64,000 nucleotides of DNA, from assembly GCF_036850765.1 (NCBI RefSeq), contig NC_089490.1, forward strand, positions 107,688,574 to 107,752,573. Direction: 5' to 3'. Position 1 is the first letter of the stretch. Each line of letters opens with the position of its first letter. This stretch comes from Saccopteryx bilineata (taxonomy: Eukaryota > Chordata > Mammalia > Chiroptera > Emballonuridae). Both the position numbers and the translations under genes were made by a program. The notes beneath the pieces were generated by a model. The model saw only the letters and a list, made by a program, of their open reading frames with translations, did not search any database and was not told where the DNA came from. Positions 22,025 through 32,895 of this stretch are shown here, piece by piece.

Positions 22025-22090
22025 AGGCGGAATGCAAGAAATCTAGATTTTATTTGTATTTTTTAAAGTTCATGTTTATTAAATGCCTTT
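22025..22090 (-). repeat. Inverted repeat, right arm (66 bp)
   Basis: This arm pairs with 21814-21879 and runs into a MIR ('tttattaaatgcctttcata'), suggesting it is the original and the left arm the inverted copy. Confidence 0.95.
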
Positions 22091-22217
22091 CATATTTTAG
22101 GCATGCACTCAGTGCTTTAAATGCATTATTAATTATATTTTTAAATGTATGTTATGGGTACTATTATTATCTACTCCATTTTATGCAACAGGAAACTGAG
22201 GAAGGTAAAGGTTACTC
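22080..22217 (+). repeat. MIR
   Basis: 'gcatgcactcagtgctttaa' through 'actccattttatgcaacagg' and 'aaactgaggaaggtaaaggt' follow MIR. A SINE interrupts its end. Confidence 0.75.
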
Positions 22218-22230
22218 AAGAAGGGCATAG

Positions 22231-22345
22231 CCTGACCTGTGGTGGCGCAGTGGATAAAGTGTCGACCTGGAAATACTGAGGTCGCCGGTTCGAAACCCTG
22301 GGCTTGCCTGGTCAAGGCACATATGGGAGTTGATGCTTCCAGCTC

Positions 22346-22388
<43 letters not shown>

Positions 22389-22449
22389 CTCTCTCTCCCT
22401 CTCTCTCTCTCTCCTCTCTAAAATGAATAAATAAAGTAAAAAATAAAAA
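22231..22449 (+). repeat. tRNA-derived SINE, short form, with 13-bp target duplication
   Basis: The head 'cctgacctgtggtggcgcag' has an intact B-box-like 'ggttcgaaac' and is followed by 'caaggcacatatgggagttg', a long (TC)n and an A-rich tail. 'aagaagggcatag' is repeated at 22218-22230 and 22450-22462. Low divergence suggests a young copy. Confidence 0.95.
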
Positions 22450-22462
22450 AAGAAGGGCATAG

Positions 22463-22740
22463 GTGGCCTACACTATATGTGATCTATACTCTTAGTAAAA
22501 AGGCTACATACCGATCTCTTTTCTGTCTCAGTAAGGGAGAAAGTGGTGGGAGGGATGTCCAATAAAGCATATCCCATTTTAGCAAAAGCAACGAACTTGT
22601 TATTTCCTGCCTATATTAAAGTGTTTGGATGGTCCTTTAAACTATGGACACAAAATTTTAAATTATTGTTGGCAAAGACAGGGACATCAAGCGTTCTTGT
22701 CTTTACCACACATGTGAAATGTGCTATAATCTTCTTCGGG
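22463..22740. other. Intron 1, unassigned
   Basis: No feature recognised. Confidence 0.35.
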
Positions 22741-22794
22741 ATTCATTTGAAGTTCAGTTAATATTTGATTCATTTGAACTTGAGTTAACATTTG
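22741..22794 (+). repeat. Tandem duplication of a 27-bp unit
   Basis: Units 22741-22767 and 22768-22794 match at 24 of 27 positions ('attcatttgaa...gttaa.atttg'). Confidence 0.88.
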
Positions 22795-22974
22795 CTTTGT
22801 CTCTGAGGATGTCAAGGCTTCATTCTGGCTCACATACAGACACCTCAGTAAAACTAATGAAGCAAAAACCATTTTGTAATGTGATAATATAGGTAACCTT
22901 TAGGTAATTTAACAAACTGTATTGCAGCTAAAAGTCATTCACAGATATGTATTACCATGCTTCAGGTGAATGTG

Positions 22975-23024
22975 GTGTGACTTAATGAAAAGAACGTGAG
23001 CTTTGCCATGAAACAGACCAAGAT

Positions 23025-23069
<45 letters not shown>

Positions 23070-23640
23070 TTTCTTCTGAAGCTGGAAACGGGGAGAGACA
23101 GTCAGACAGACTCCCGCATGCGCCCGACCGGGATCCACCCGGCAAGCCCACCAGGGGCGATGCTCTGCCCACCAGGGGGCGTCGCTCTGCCGCGACCAGA
23201 GCCACTCTAGCGCCTGGGGCAGAGGCCAAGGAGCCATCCCCAGCTCCCGGGCCATCTTTGCTCCAAGGGAGCCTTGGCTGTGGGAGGGGAAGAGAGAGAC
23301 AGAGAGGAAGGAGGTGGGGGTGGAGAAGCAAATGGGCGCTTCTCCTGTGTGCCCTGGCCAGGAATCGAACCCGGGTCCCCCGCATGCCAGGCCGACGCTC
23401 TACCGCTGAGCCAACCCGCCAGGGCCACAGACCAAGATTTAAATTCCAGCCTGGTCACTTTCTAGTTGTTGTGACCCAAGGCAAATGACCTAACTTCTCT
23501 AAGCCTCAATTCCATTCTTTCTGAAAATATCTATTCCTTACGTTCTTAGGTTGGCTTAAAGATCATAATGAGATTGTATACATAAAATTAAGCTTGGCAC
23601 TTAGAACTTGCTCAGTAAACGGCAGACTTTATTATTACAT
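22975..23640 (+). repeat. MIR split by a SINE
   Basis: 'gagctttgccatgaaacaga' before the SINE and 'aaattccagcctggtcactt', 'aatgacctaacttctctaag' and 'cagtaaacggcagactttat' after it follow one MIR. The SINE occupies 23028-23426. Confidence 0.75.
23028..23426 (-). repeat. VES/Rhin-type SINE, full length, 15-bp target duplication
   Basis: Read on the minus strand it starts 'ggccctggcgggttggctca' with an intact A-box-like region and the B box 'ggttcgattcc', and ends in an (AAAT)n tail (the (ATTT)n near 23028). Target duplication 'acagaccaagattta' is at 23013-23027 and 23427-23441. CpGs are well preserved, which indicates a young insertion. Confidence 0.96.
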
Positions 23641-24589
23641 ATAGTAATTATCTGGTGTTTCTAATGCCCCTAATTGGCAAAGGGTATAAGATCCTGAGAA
23701 AAAAATTAAACTCTAGACATAGACCCAGTTCTAAGGTCAAGAGAAATCATTATTTTCTGAAGGGTGTAGACTGAGGGATTAATTCATTTCTCAACCTTCC
23801 CCATGAAGAAGGCATTTGACATGCTCCCAGTTGCCATGATTTCATCCTTATGTTTTTCCCGTGTGTTCAAGGAAGTAGAAAATGTGTGCTTGTAGAGGAA
23901 CACCTGTTGACTGGAATTTGAATCCTGGAGGAGAGCTCCATGGATCACGCAGAGGAGCCATATGTTGCACACCTCTGTTGGGGGCCCTCCCAGCTCTGGA
24001 ATGAGAGGACCCACATTCTCCCCCACCCCCAATACTCATAAGCATTACTGTGTTAAAGACTGAACCATTTTGCACTTGATTTTCAGGAAGTGGAAAACTC
24101 AGTTTCATATGAAACATTCTCTGAAACTCCTTTTAGCAGGATGCAGAGGAAGTGTTAAGTTCTTTTGTATTTCTTGCGTATTTTTTAATGTAAAGAAAAA
24201 ATGTCCATTTGTTCTGTTTCTGTCTTTCTAATTTGATTTTTGCCTACATGTGGTTTTTGAGTTTTTGAAATGTTAACAGCTTCCTTAGAGAGAGAGAGAG
24301 AAAGAGAGAGAGATATCATAAAAAGCAGAAAATAATTAAATCCAGTCATGTTTTCCATTGAATATGGTCCGGATTTTGGCACTGAGGGCTAGATTGACCT
24401 GTGCCAGTAGCTTATGCGGTTTCTGTGGGTCAGATCCGATCCACAAAGCAGAATTACTATAAAATATATAGATAGTTTTTATTTTTTGTGGTTGGTGAAT
24501 CTCAATAAAACTTAAAAGCATTCTCTGCTGCCGATCAATAATTACTAGTCGACAGGTAAACTTGGACATGTTGTGTTTATATCATGGTT
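23641..24589. other. Intron 1, unassigned; short (GA)n near 24290
   Basis: No named repeat or exon seen. A GA microsatellite lies at about 24287-24313. Confidence 0.4.
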
Positions 24590-25460
24590 GTTTTGTTTGA
24601 ATCTAAAGGGATAAGAAAATCTTTTAAAAGGCTGTGATCTAGGGAAGGTTAGTGAGCGCTTTGCGTACTGAGTGTTTTTTGATTATGCAATTATGTTCAA
24701 GGTCAGCATTATTTAGATGCAACCTCATTGAGATTGCTGAATTTATCAGATTTTTATTTAATTGAAATGGAGACTCAACATTTCATAAGCATCAATCTCC
24801 TGAATTCATCATGTTGGAGAAAATATACTATCACTCACTGCAAGTGAACTGCTCTAGCACTGGATTTTGAAAATGTCATTTGAATACTCTAAAGAGTGAT
24901 TAGTGATTGCTAATTACACCTCCAGCATCTAATTTTTGAGTCACAGATGCATTTTGTGAAAAAAAATTATGTCAGCGCGTTTGTTTTGACTCTTGTGAGT
25001 GCCTTGAAATCATCATGTCAAGCTAATATTAGACTTTTGAAAAAGGAAGTACGTTTCTGAAGTTGCAGTTCTAGAATTTATCATTTTAAAAAATGAGCAT
25101 GAGTGATTTTTTTTCTGAATTCCACACCATCTTTTTCCAAATGATTAGTCTAAATTTGGAATGTTCATAGATGTAACATTTTTATAATTTTTTTTTACCA
25201 ATTCTAAATACTCACGGGTAAATCAAGTTCCTGTTGAAACCATTTGGATTTTACAGTTTCAGAATTGGAACCATGACACAAACGCAAACCTATTTCCTAT
25301 GGAATTGAGTGATTGTTTTACCATTTTGCCCTGTTTTCTTTGTTGTGTCAGTTCTGCTGATGATATACATATCTTGAATGGGGTCAGGGGAGAATTAAAA
25401 AACCTCTAAAAGTTCTTCGTCAAAAAATAGAATCAACTAATTTTGTATCATCCGTACATG
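24590..25460. promoter_or_regulatory. Candidate conserved intronic enhancer region
   Basis: This AT-rich stretch has no recognisable transposon and contains homeodomain-like cores (TAATTA near 24912, TTTAATTGAA near 24758). The appearance is like deeply conserved non-coding DNA near developmental genes. This is an inference from repeat absence and composition only. Confidence 0.35.
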
Positions 25461-26269
25461 TCTAATAAAAAGGCTAAAATTTTTCTGTTTCTAGGAGTTT
25501 TATTTCATTTACTTGACTCCTTTTCAAAAGCAAAACCGTTTCTCCATAAAGCGTTATTTGACATCCTAGAAAAGAAGAAGCGTTGGCTGAGAAAGCTCTG
25601 GGAGTTCACGGGGGAGAGAGGTTCCCGGGGGCTGCAGGCTCTCAGCTGAAACATCACAGCTCGTCAGCGTTGGAGAGAAGGTTTCGAAAGCATGGCGCTG
25701 TTGCTGTGAGAGGGCCTTGGGTCTGCACGAACTTTTATTTTCAATTCAGTGAGCAGAGGTTTTGAGGTTGCTGTGGTTGGATAGGGGATCTTTTCAGAAA
25801 TGCCAGGCTTTTAGAGAAAAAAAAACAACACCAGCTTTTATTTTCATCAAGGCTCTGTTTTAAAGTTTGAAAACTTTTGCAGTGATTACAAGAATGAATT
25901 ATTTTTCTGCTTCGTTGGAGTTTCCTCCATGTGCCCAGGCTGCAGGACATGCTCGTCTCGGCCACCTGACAGGGCACAGCAGAGGGAGCGAAGGGAGTGT
26001 GGGAAGCAGCAGGGCCGCCAGGCTGGGCCTGGACCCGCGCATGTACCGGGCGTGAGCCCAGCACAGCACTGGCCCAGCCGGGGTACAGCCCGGAAAGCAC
26101 AGGGGCAGAGAGGTCCTGGGGAATACAAGAAATGAGCAACCTATGGGAAGGATTCCCTGTGGATCCTGTTTTGTTTAGAGTTTTTCTTGGTGCTAAAAGA
26201 TATTTAAAAAAGAAAAATAATGAAAACACCCAAACTATAGTAGATAGTTTGATTGTAGATAGTTCCTAT
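25461..26269. other. Intron 1, unassigned
   Basis: A GC-richer patch at 25900-26110 has no recognisable coding content. Confidence 0.35.
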
Positions 26270-26535
26270 TTCATTTAATTTTTTAATTACAGTTGACATT
26301 CAGTATTATTTTATGTCATTTCAGGTGGGTAGCACGGTGGTTTACACGGTGATCCCCCAATATTTCTAGTACCCAATATTACTGACTATATTCCATGTGC
26401 TGTACTTTATGTCCCTGTGACTCCTCCTTAACTACCAGCTTGTACTTCTTAATCCCTTTACCTTTTTCACCTCATCCCCCAACCCTCCTCCATCTGACAA
26501 CCACCAGTCTGTTCTATGTAGATAATTAGATCATT
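26270..26535 (-). repeat. L1 3' UTR fragment, antisense
   Basis: 'aattacagttgacattcagt', 'gtgatcccccaatatttcta' and 'cttgtacttcttaatccctt' are the reverse complement of a laurasiatherian L1 3' UTR. Confidence 0.8.
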
Positions 26536-26859
26536 TTTTTCAGAAGAAAGAAAAAATAATGGGGGAGGGAGGGATGCCTTCGGTGCGACACTAGAATCTA
26601 TGTAAACACTGTAAATTAAATAAATAAATAAAAGAAGAAAGGAAAAATAGAAGGAAGGAAGGGACCCAGGGAGGATGGGACAAAAGGAGAAAACACTCTT
26701 AAAACCACTTTGGTAATTGATGGCAGGCTGACTTGATGCATTATTTTCAAAATTATTACTTTTTGTAAACTAAAGTGACTCCTTTTTTTTTTTTACTGAA
26801 TTTGGGGTGCGTGTTTCAAGTGTACAGCTCAAGCTGAGTAATGAAATTTATAATTTTTA

Positions 26860-27060
26860 TTAGGCACTGTGCTAAAAACGCTAATGCGTGTTTTACCTCA
26901 TTTTATTCTCACGCTGAACCTATGACGTTATTTTCCCCATTTTACAGATAAGAAATTGAGGTTCAGAAGGCCTAATTAACATGTCTAGGACAAACAGCTG
27001 GTGTCAAACCTAGATTTGAACACAGATTAGTCTGATCTCAAGGCCAGGCTGCCTCCTTGC
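26860..27060 (+). repeat. MIR
   Basis: 'attttacctcattttattct'-like core, 'ccccattttacagataagaa' and 'tagatttgaacacagattag' follow MIR from core to tRNA-like end. Confidence 0.85.
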
Positions 27061-27639
27061 CTCCTAAAACCTGGAACTAGAAGGAAGACCTTAGAGATGT
27101 CCTTTCTCGCTCACCTTCTCTAGTGATAAAGAAGTCCATGAGGTCAAGTCAGCCCTGATCCTAGTGGGAGACAGCAGCTCACACCGCAGATCTTTGGAGC
27201 ATACTGTCATGGGCGTCAGTGGGCATCTGGCTGCCACAGGTAGCCCGATGTGACTTTGGCAGCAGCAAGCTGCTGATGACGCCCATGGGCCCTCCTTCCT
27301 GCAGGGACGCCTTCATGCAATGTGTGCCTTTCATCTCAAATCATTCTCAGACCTACTGAGTTCAGCCCGCCACCAACACTGGGTAGCTGTCCCCACATGC
27401 ACCTGCCAGTAACTTTGGCAAATTTGACATGCTACACACATCTTCAGGGCTTCATAGCTACTTACTTACAGACATATTCCCCTTATAACAGGTTCAACAT
27501 AAAAACCTTGGTGTTAAAGTGACAGCATGTTTCGTTTGCGTAACGTGCTACTTGGTGCAATCATGGATACAATCATTAATAGCAGGGAGTTTGCCATCAC
27601 TGATTGAATCATTAGCAGCTCCAGCATCCTATAGGTTTG
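27061..27639. other. Intron 1, unassigned
   Basis: Non-repetitive by eye. No exon signal is convincing. Confidence 0.35.
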
Positions 27640-27840
27640 GTGAGAAGTGGCTTTGCCATGGGCTAGATGTGTAAACTCAGCAAGTTAGGTAACCTCTTAA
27701 GCCTAAGTTTGCTTGTCAGTAGAGTGGAACCACGCATAGTGCCTGCCTTAAAGGGTATTGTGAGGATTAAATGAAGTATAACTTATAAAAAGGGATCAGC
27801 ATGGGGCCTTGGCATGTTATAAAACCTCAATAAATAGAAG
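27640..27840 (+). repeat. MIR
   Basis: 'taggtaacctcttaagccta', 'tattgtgaggattaaatgaa' and 'aaacctcaataaatagaagg' follow MIR. Confidence 0.8.
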
Positions 27841-27984
27841 GCACTATTAGTGCCACTAGCTTCTCCTTGTGTTCCCCCAGCAGCTTCCAAGACCTGTCTC
27901 CTCCCTGTTCCCCTACAAGGAATGCGTAGAAATAGAAAACAAAATTTATACAACACTCCTACTGGGCTCAGATTTTTTTTTTGA

Positions 27985-28024
27985 CATTTTATTTTTTAAT
28001 TACAGTTTACATTCAATACTACTA
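27985..28024 (-). repeat. L1 3'-terminal remnant, antisense
   Basis: 'ttaattacagtttacattca' is the antisense extreme 3' end of L1, followed directly by a SINE. Confidence 0.65.
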
Positions 28025-28366
28025 TTTTTTTTTATTTTTTATTTTTTAGAGAGAGACAGAGACAGGAAGGGAGAAAGATGAGAAGCATCAACTTGTAATT
28101 GTGGTACTTTAGTTGTTCATTGATTGCTTCTCATATGTGCCTTGACCGGGAGGCTCCACCTGAGTCGGTGACCCCTTGCTCAAGCCGGTGACCTTGGGTT
28201 TCAAGCCAGCAACCATGGGGTCATGTCTATGATCCTAACTCAAGTTGGCAACCCACGCTCAAGCTGGATGAGCTCATGCTCAAGCCGGTGACCTTGGGGT
28301 TTCAAATGTGGGTCCTCAGCGTCCCAAATTGATGTTCTAGCCACTGCACCTCCAACAGGCCCGGCT
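28025..28366 (-). repeat. tRNA-derived SINE, long form, diverged
   Basis: Antisense 'agaagcatcaacttgtaatt', 'cattgattgcttctcatatg' and 'ctcaagccggtgacc' repeats define the family. The head region is mutated. Confidence 0.9.
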
Positions 28367-28519
28367 GAACTGATACTCTTTTGAGACTCCACTAAGTGCC
28401 AGACATGGTGTTGGTGCTTCATTCATTCATTCCTTTCCCTCGTTTTCCTCCATCCTTTGCTTCTCTCCTCATTGGTCCTCTCTGCTGTGCCCAGCACCAT
28501 CCATGTGCAGGACTCAGTG

Positions 28520-28713
28520 GGTATATAAGGCACAGTCAGCTCTCAAGGAGCTTATATTATTTCTCCTAATCTTCATCATAATTCACAGGGTAGAATTTTT
28601 AAAATACTCTATAGGAAGGAAATTGAGGCTCATGAGGTTAAGTAATTTTGCCGGAGGTTGCAGAGCTGAGTTAGTCACTTGTAAGGAGAGAATTAGAATT
28701 AGTATCCTCCTGG
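28520..28713 (+). repeat. 194-bp duplication, copy 1
   Basis: It is identical to 30558-30751 except for four substitutions and has no gaps. The content is MIR/L2-like ('gaaattgaggctcatgaggt'). Confidence 0.97.
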
Positions 28714-28814
28714 CTTCCAGGGACATGTTCCTATCACCAAATGATCTAAGTATCAAACAGAAAGAGTGATAACAGGGAAGGGACTAAAGTGATATAAAAA
28801 TTGTAATAGCTAAG

Positions 28815-29030
28815 AATGATTGTGCTGATCATGTAAGCACTGTCTGTGTCTTATTCACTTAATTCTGATAGGAACTCCATGAGGAGCTATATTACTAACC
28901 TTGTTTTGCAGATTAAAAAAAATTGAGGCTCATGGAGGTTGAGTCACTTGCCCAATGTCATACAGTGAGGAAGTTAGACTTGAACCTGACAATTGAGCTC
29001 CAAAGTCCATGTTCTTGACTGCTGCACTCT
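28815..29030 (+). repeat. MIR
   Basis: 'ataggaactccatgaggagc', 'aattgaggctcatggaggtt' and 'agttagacttgaacctgaca' follow MIR. Confidence 0.8.
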
Positions 29031-29094
29031 CCTTAAAACAAAGTGCCTCTATCATAAACAGGTACCTGAGAGTCAGCAATGGTTCCATGCATCT

Positions 29095-29290
29095 AGACCT
29101 TGCTCCGTCCTAGGCACGTGCTGAGTGCTTCCCATGCATTTGTTCTCTGAAATCCCACACTACTAAGATGAGGCAGGCAGATATTATCCACATTTCATGT
29201 GAGCCGGCCCTGAGATTTAGAGACGTTGCCTGAAGACATCCAGCCAGTAAGTACTGAGGCTAGAATTCAGACTGTTCTCATGTAGCTAGT
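29095..29290 (+). repeat. MIR
   Basis: 'cgtcctaggcacgtgctgag', 'gcagatattatccacatttc' and 'ctgaggctagaattcagact' follow MIR. Confidence 0.75.
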
Positions 29291-30200
29291 TAATAGACCC
29301 ATGTGCTTCTTGTCCTTCTCCTAGATATTCTCAGGAAATGATTCAAAAGAAAGAAAAATTATACACTAAGTTGTTCATTGAAACATTATAAAAAATACTA
29401 TTAGCTCAGTGGAACATGGGCATCTCTATTAAATAGTGATAAATACAAGAACTGACAACAGGAAAAATCTGCATGTTTGAATGTTGAGGGAAAAAGGAAT
29501 AGAAATTGCATGTTCAGTGGGTTTACAGTTCACATATGTGCACAAGTAGTTTACCTGTTAAGAGGGTGGGCTTGTAGATGAGTATGTTTTTCTTTATAAC
29601 ATTTTAAAATTTAATTTCTATAATAGATTAACATAGGAAAGAGAAAAGAGAGGGATAGTTTGATGAACTTTCTCAAAAGTCTGTTTGGGGAAAAGGTTAA
29701 AAAACAACAACCTAGGAAAGAAATGATGTCAAGAATTGAATGTTATCAGATGCTGTGCAGAGTAAGTAGCCTTGAATCCAATAACCTTTTTCAGATTTTT
29801 ATGTGCTTTTATGATATTGTAGTAATAGAGAAACAAAAAGTCTGTTGACACTAGGAGGTAGTAGGTGTGCTCCCCCCAAAAGTCAAGGGAAATGAACATT
29901 TTAAAACCTGGTTATGCAATTATGTATGTTAATCTGGTGTTCCCAGGGACATTTTCAGAGCAGAGATCTGCTTTTACATTGAATTTATCTTCGACAGGAG
30001 ATGGCACTGAATACCTTAGCATTAACTTCCTCTAATCTGCAGGGACTGTTGATGAGCTCCTGGTCCACGAACTAATGGCATTGGTGTCATTCCGTGGTTT
30101 CTTCTCAAATTCTTGCATATTACAAATAACGATGGCTTCATTAATCTTTTTGCTCACTTCAGAGTTTTATGTATTGAGTTGTCCTAAAGTGAGAAAGGGC
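29291..30200. other. Intron 1, mostly unassigned
   Basis: 29330-29480 may be an old L1 fragment. The remainder shows no feature. Confidence 0.3.
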
Positions 30201-30378
30201 TGTAACATTACTGATCACCTATTGTGTGTTTGGTATTATGCGAGTACTTAGTGCTCACAGTGAGACTTGAAGGCATGGATAGTTATGGGTGTTACAGTAT
30301 ACGTAATGATTATGTTAGAGTCATTCAAATAATGTCTCGGCTGCTTACTGCTGTGTGATCTTGGGCAAGTCATTGTTG

Positions 30379-30557
30379 TGATTATGTTGTTGATGAAGAT
30401 GGTGGTGCTTGCATTGGGAAGCTGCATTCTCACAGATGTCATTCATATCACCTTGAATTCACCTGCATTATACCTTGACTGAGACTCCAGCTGATGAGGA
30501 AGAGACACAGGGACACTGGCTGCAGGGGAGTGAGTACAGGTAGCCAGAAAGAGGGCT
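30379..30557 (+). repeat. Diverged direct repeat, copy A
   Basis: 'ttgatgaagatggtggtgct' and 'gagactccagctgatgagga' reappear at 31928-32020 plus 32438-32525 with moderate divergence. Confidence 0.8.
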
Positions 30558-30751
30558 GGTATATAAGGCACAGTCAGCTCTCAAGGAGCTTATATTATTT
30601 CTCCTAATCTTCATCATAACTCACAGGGTAGAATTTTTAAAATACTCCATAGGAAGGAAATTGAGGCTCATGGGGTTAAGTAATTTTGCCGGAGGTTGCA
30701 GAGCTGAGTTAGTCACTTGTAAGGAGAGAATTACAATTAGTATCCTCCTGG
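30558..30751 (+). repeat. 194-bp duplication, copy 2
   Basis: 190 of 194 positions match 28520-28713, 2038 bp upstream, in the same orientation. Confidence 0.97.
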
Positions 30752-30769
30752 ATTCTCATCTTTTCTCAT

Positions 30770-31015
30770 TCAGGTCTTTCTTTCTCTCTGGGCCTTGCTT
30801 TCCCCGTCTATAAAATGGGGTAATAATACCTACTTATGAAGTACTTACATGAAGAGTTATGAAAACAGTGTAGTACAGTGTTTGGTACAAAATGGGGGTT
30901 CAGAAAATAGTAGTTATAACTAGAACAGGGAAATTGAGGCACAGTAAGGTTAAAGTACTTGGTCAAGTTCATAGAACTGACGAGGCAGCCAGGCTTAGAA
31001 GCCAGGTGTTCTCCT
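30770..31015 (+). repeat. MIR fragments
   Basis: 'ctataaaatggggtaataat' and 'gaaattgaggcacagtaagg' are MIR diagnostic stretches, probably from two copies. Confidence 0.7.
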
Positions 31016-31274
31016 TCCTCTGTACTGGACCCCTCTGACCAGTCAAAGGGGCTTCTTCCCTGCGGTGAAGAGTAAGGCTGGTTTGGGTACCGACACCTGC
31101 TAGTTTCTGGTCCCACAGAAAGATTCCCCAGGATACAAGTGGAGAGCCAGGACAGGCAGCAGGGACACTTTAGGAGTCTAGAGAGGAACTAGAAACATAA
31201 AGAGTGAGTGGTTGGGCAGATCACAAAGCACAGAGGAGGTAGGAGTGTTTACAGAAGAATAGTAATAGAAAAAC

Positions 31275-31420
31275 ATCACCTGTGTTTAGTTAGCACACTA
31301 ACCTTTATTAAAACTGTGCCTGCATCCTCATCACCATCATTTGAGCCTCACTGTAGCCTTATGAAGCAGATATCTGATTGAACAGATGTGGAAACTGAGG
31401 CACACATAAAGTAGGAGTTT
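31275..31420 (+). repeat. MIR
   Basis: 'gtggaaactgaggcacacat' and the preceding core fit MIR. Confidence 0.65.
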
Positions 31421-31925
31421 GAGAAGGGTTATTTTTTTAAAGACTATATTAGAATTAGGAAAGAGCCAAAAATACTGCTCAGAGTTTTGAGGAAAAGAAG
31501 AAAAGTAAAAGGAGGCAAACTGATGAGGGTGCTTTTTAGCAAGAACTGCAGGGAAGGCAAGTGGGGTTACGGGCTTGGAATCGTGTCACTGAAGGAAAAT
31601 TGATTAGTTGAAGGAAGAAGAAGTTCTTGTCCTGATCTTTGCAGAGGACCAGGCCTGGGCCAGAGTGTGTTGAAGCAGATAATAAATTGTTCCAGTGTAA
31701 GTTGTAGCATTTAGGCACCCCAATCAGTTACAGAAACAAAGATGACCTTGAGGACACGTCCTGAGGCCTGGGGTGTGGGGATAGCCATGCACCAAGCCAT
31801 TCACACTCTTGTCCTGGCCACATATCTGTCTCAATGGGATAATAATGTTACTTCCAACATTACCATGATTAGATGATATAATCTAGTATATAAATACCTA
31901 TCACTGAAGCACAAAGCTAATGCTC
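31421..31925. other. Intron 1, mostly unassigned
   Basis: 'caatgggataataatgttac' near 31835 is MIR-like. Otherwise no feature. Confidence 0.35.
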
Positions 31926-31927
31926 CA

Positions 31928-32525
31928 TGATGATGATGTTGATGAAGATGATGGTGCTTGCTTTGGGAGGCCACATTCCAGGAGATACCATTAGTGTCAC
32001 CTTGGACCCACCTGCATCTTTTTTTTTTTTTTTTTTTGCATTTTTCTGAAGCTGGAAACGGGGAGAGACAGTCAGACAGACTCCCGCATGCACCCGACCG
32101 GGATCCACCCAGCACGCCCACCATGGGGCGACGCTCTGCCCACCAGGGGGCGATGCTCTGCCCATCCTGGGCGTCGCCATGTTGCGACCAGAGCCACTCT
32201 AGTGCCTGAGGCAGAGGCCACAGAGCCATCCCCAGCGCCCGGGCCATCTTTGCTCCAATGGAGCCTTGGCTGCGGGAGGGGAGGAGAGAGACAGAGAGGA
32301 AGGCACGGCAGAGGGGTGGAGAAGCAAATGGACGCTTCTCCTGTGTGCCCTGGCCGGGAATCGAACCCGGGTCCTCCGCACGCTAGGCCGACGCTCTACC
32401 GCTGAGCCAACCGGCCAGGGTGACCCACCTGCATCTTGCTGTGACCGAGACTCCAGCAGATGAAGAAGAGACACTGGGGCCATGGGGATAGGCTACAGGA
32501 GTGAATATAGTTAGTTGGGCAGAAC
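31928..32525 (+). repeat. Diverged direct repeat, copy B, split by a SINE
   Basis: Parts 31928-32020 and 32438-32525 align in order with 30379-30557. The SINE at 32021-32421 plus one target duplication interrupts the alignment, so the SINE arrived after the duplication. Confidence 0.8.
32021..32421 (-). repeat. VES/Rhin-type SINE, full length, 16-bp target duplication
   Basis: The minus strand begins 'accctggccggttggctcag', with intact A- and B-box-like motifs, and ends in a T-run on the plus strand. 'gacccacctgcatctt' is repeated at 32005-32020 and 32422-32437. CpGs are well kept. Confidence 0.96.
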
Positions 32526-32531
32526 TAAATT

Positions 32532-32895
32532 CTTTTTTTTTTTATTCAGTGAGAAGAGGGAGGCAGAGAGCCAAACTCCTGCATGTGCCCCGACCAGGAT
32601 CCACCTGGCAAGCCCACTAGGGGATGATGCTCTGCCCATCTGGGGCATTGCTCCATTGCAACCAGAGCCATTCTAGCGCCTGAGGCAGGGACCATGGAGT
32701 CATCCTCAGTGCCCAGGGCCAACTGAGCCATGGCTGTGGGAAGGGAGGAGAAGAGAGGGAGAAAGAGAGAGAAAATTGAGAGGGGGAAGGGTGGAGAAGC
32801 AGATGGTCACTTCCCTGTGTGCCCTGACAGGGAATCGAACCTAGGACATCCACATGCTGGGCTAATGCTCTACCACTGAGCCAACCGCCCAGGGC
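32532..32895 (-). repeat. VES/Rhin-type SINE, diverged
   Basis: Same family as the copy at 32021-32421 but with many CpG losses ('gggaatcgaacctaggacat'). No target duplication could be defined. Confidence 0.92.
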
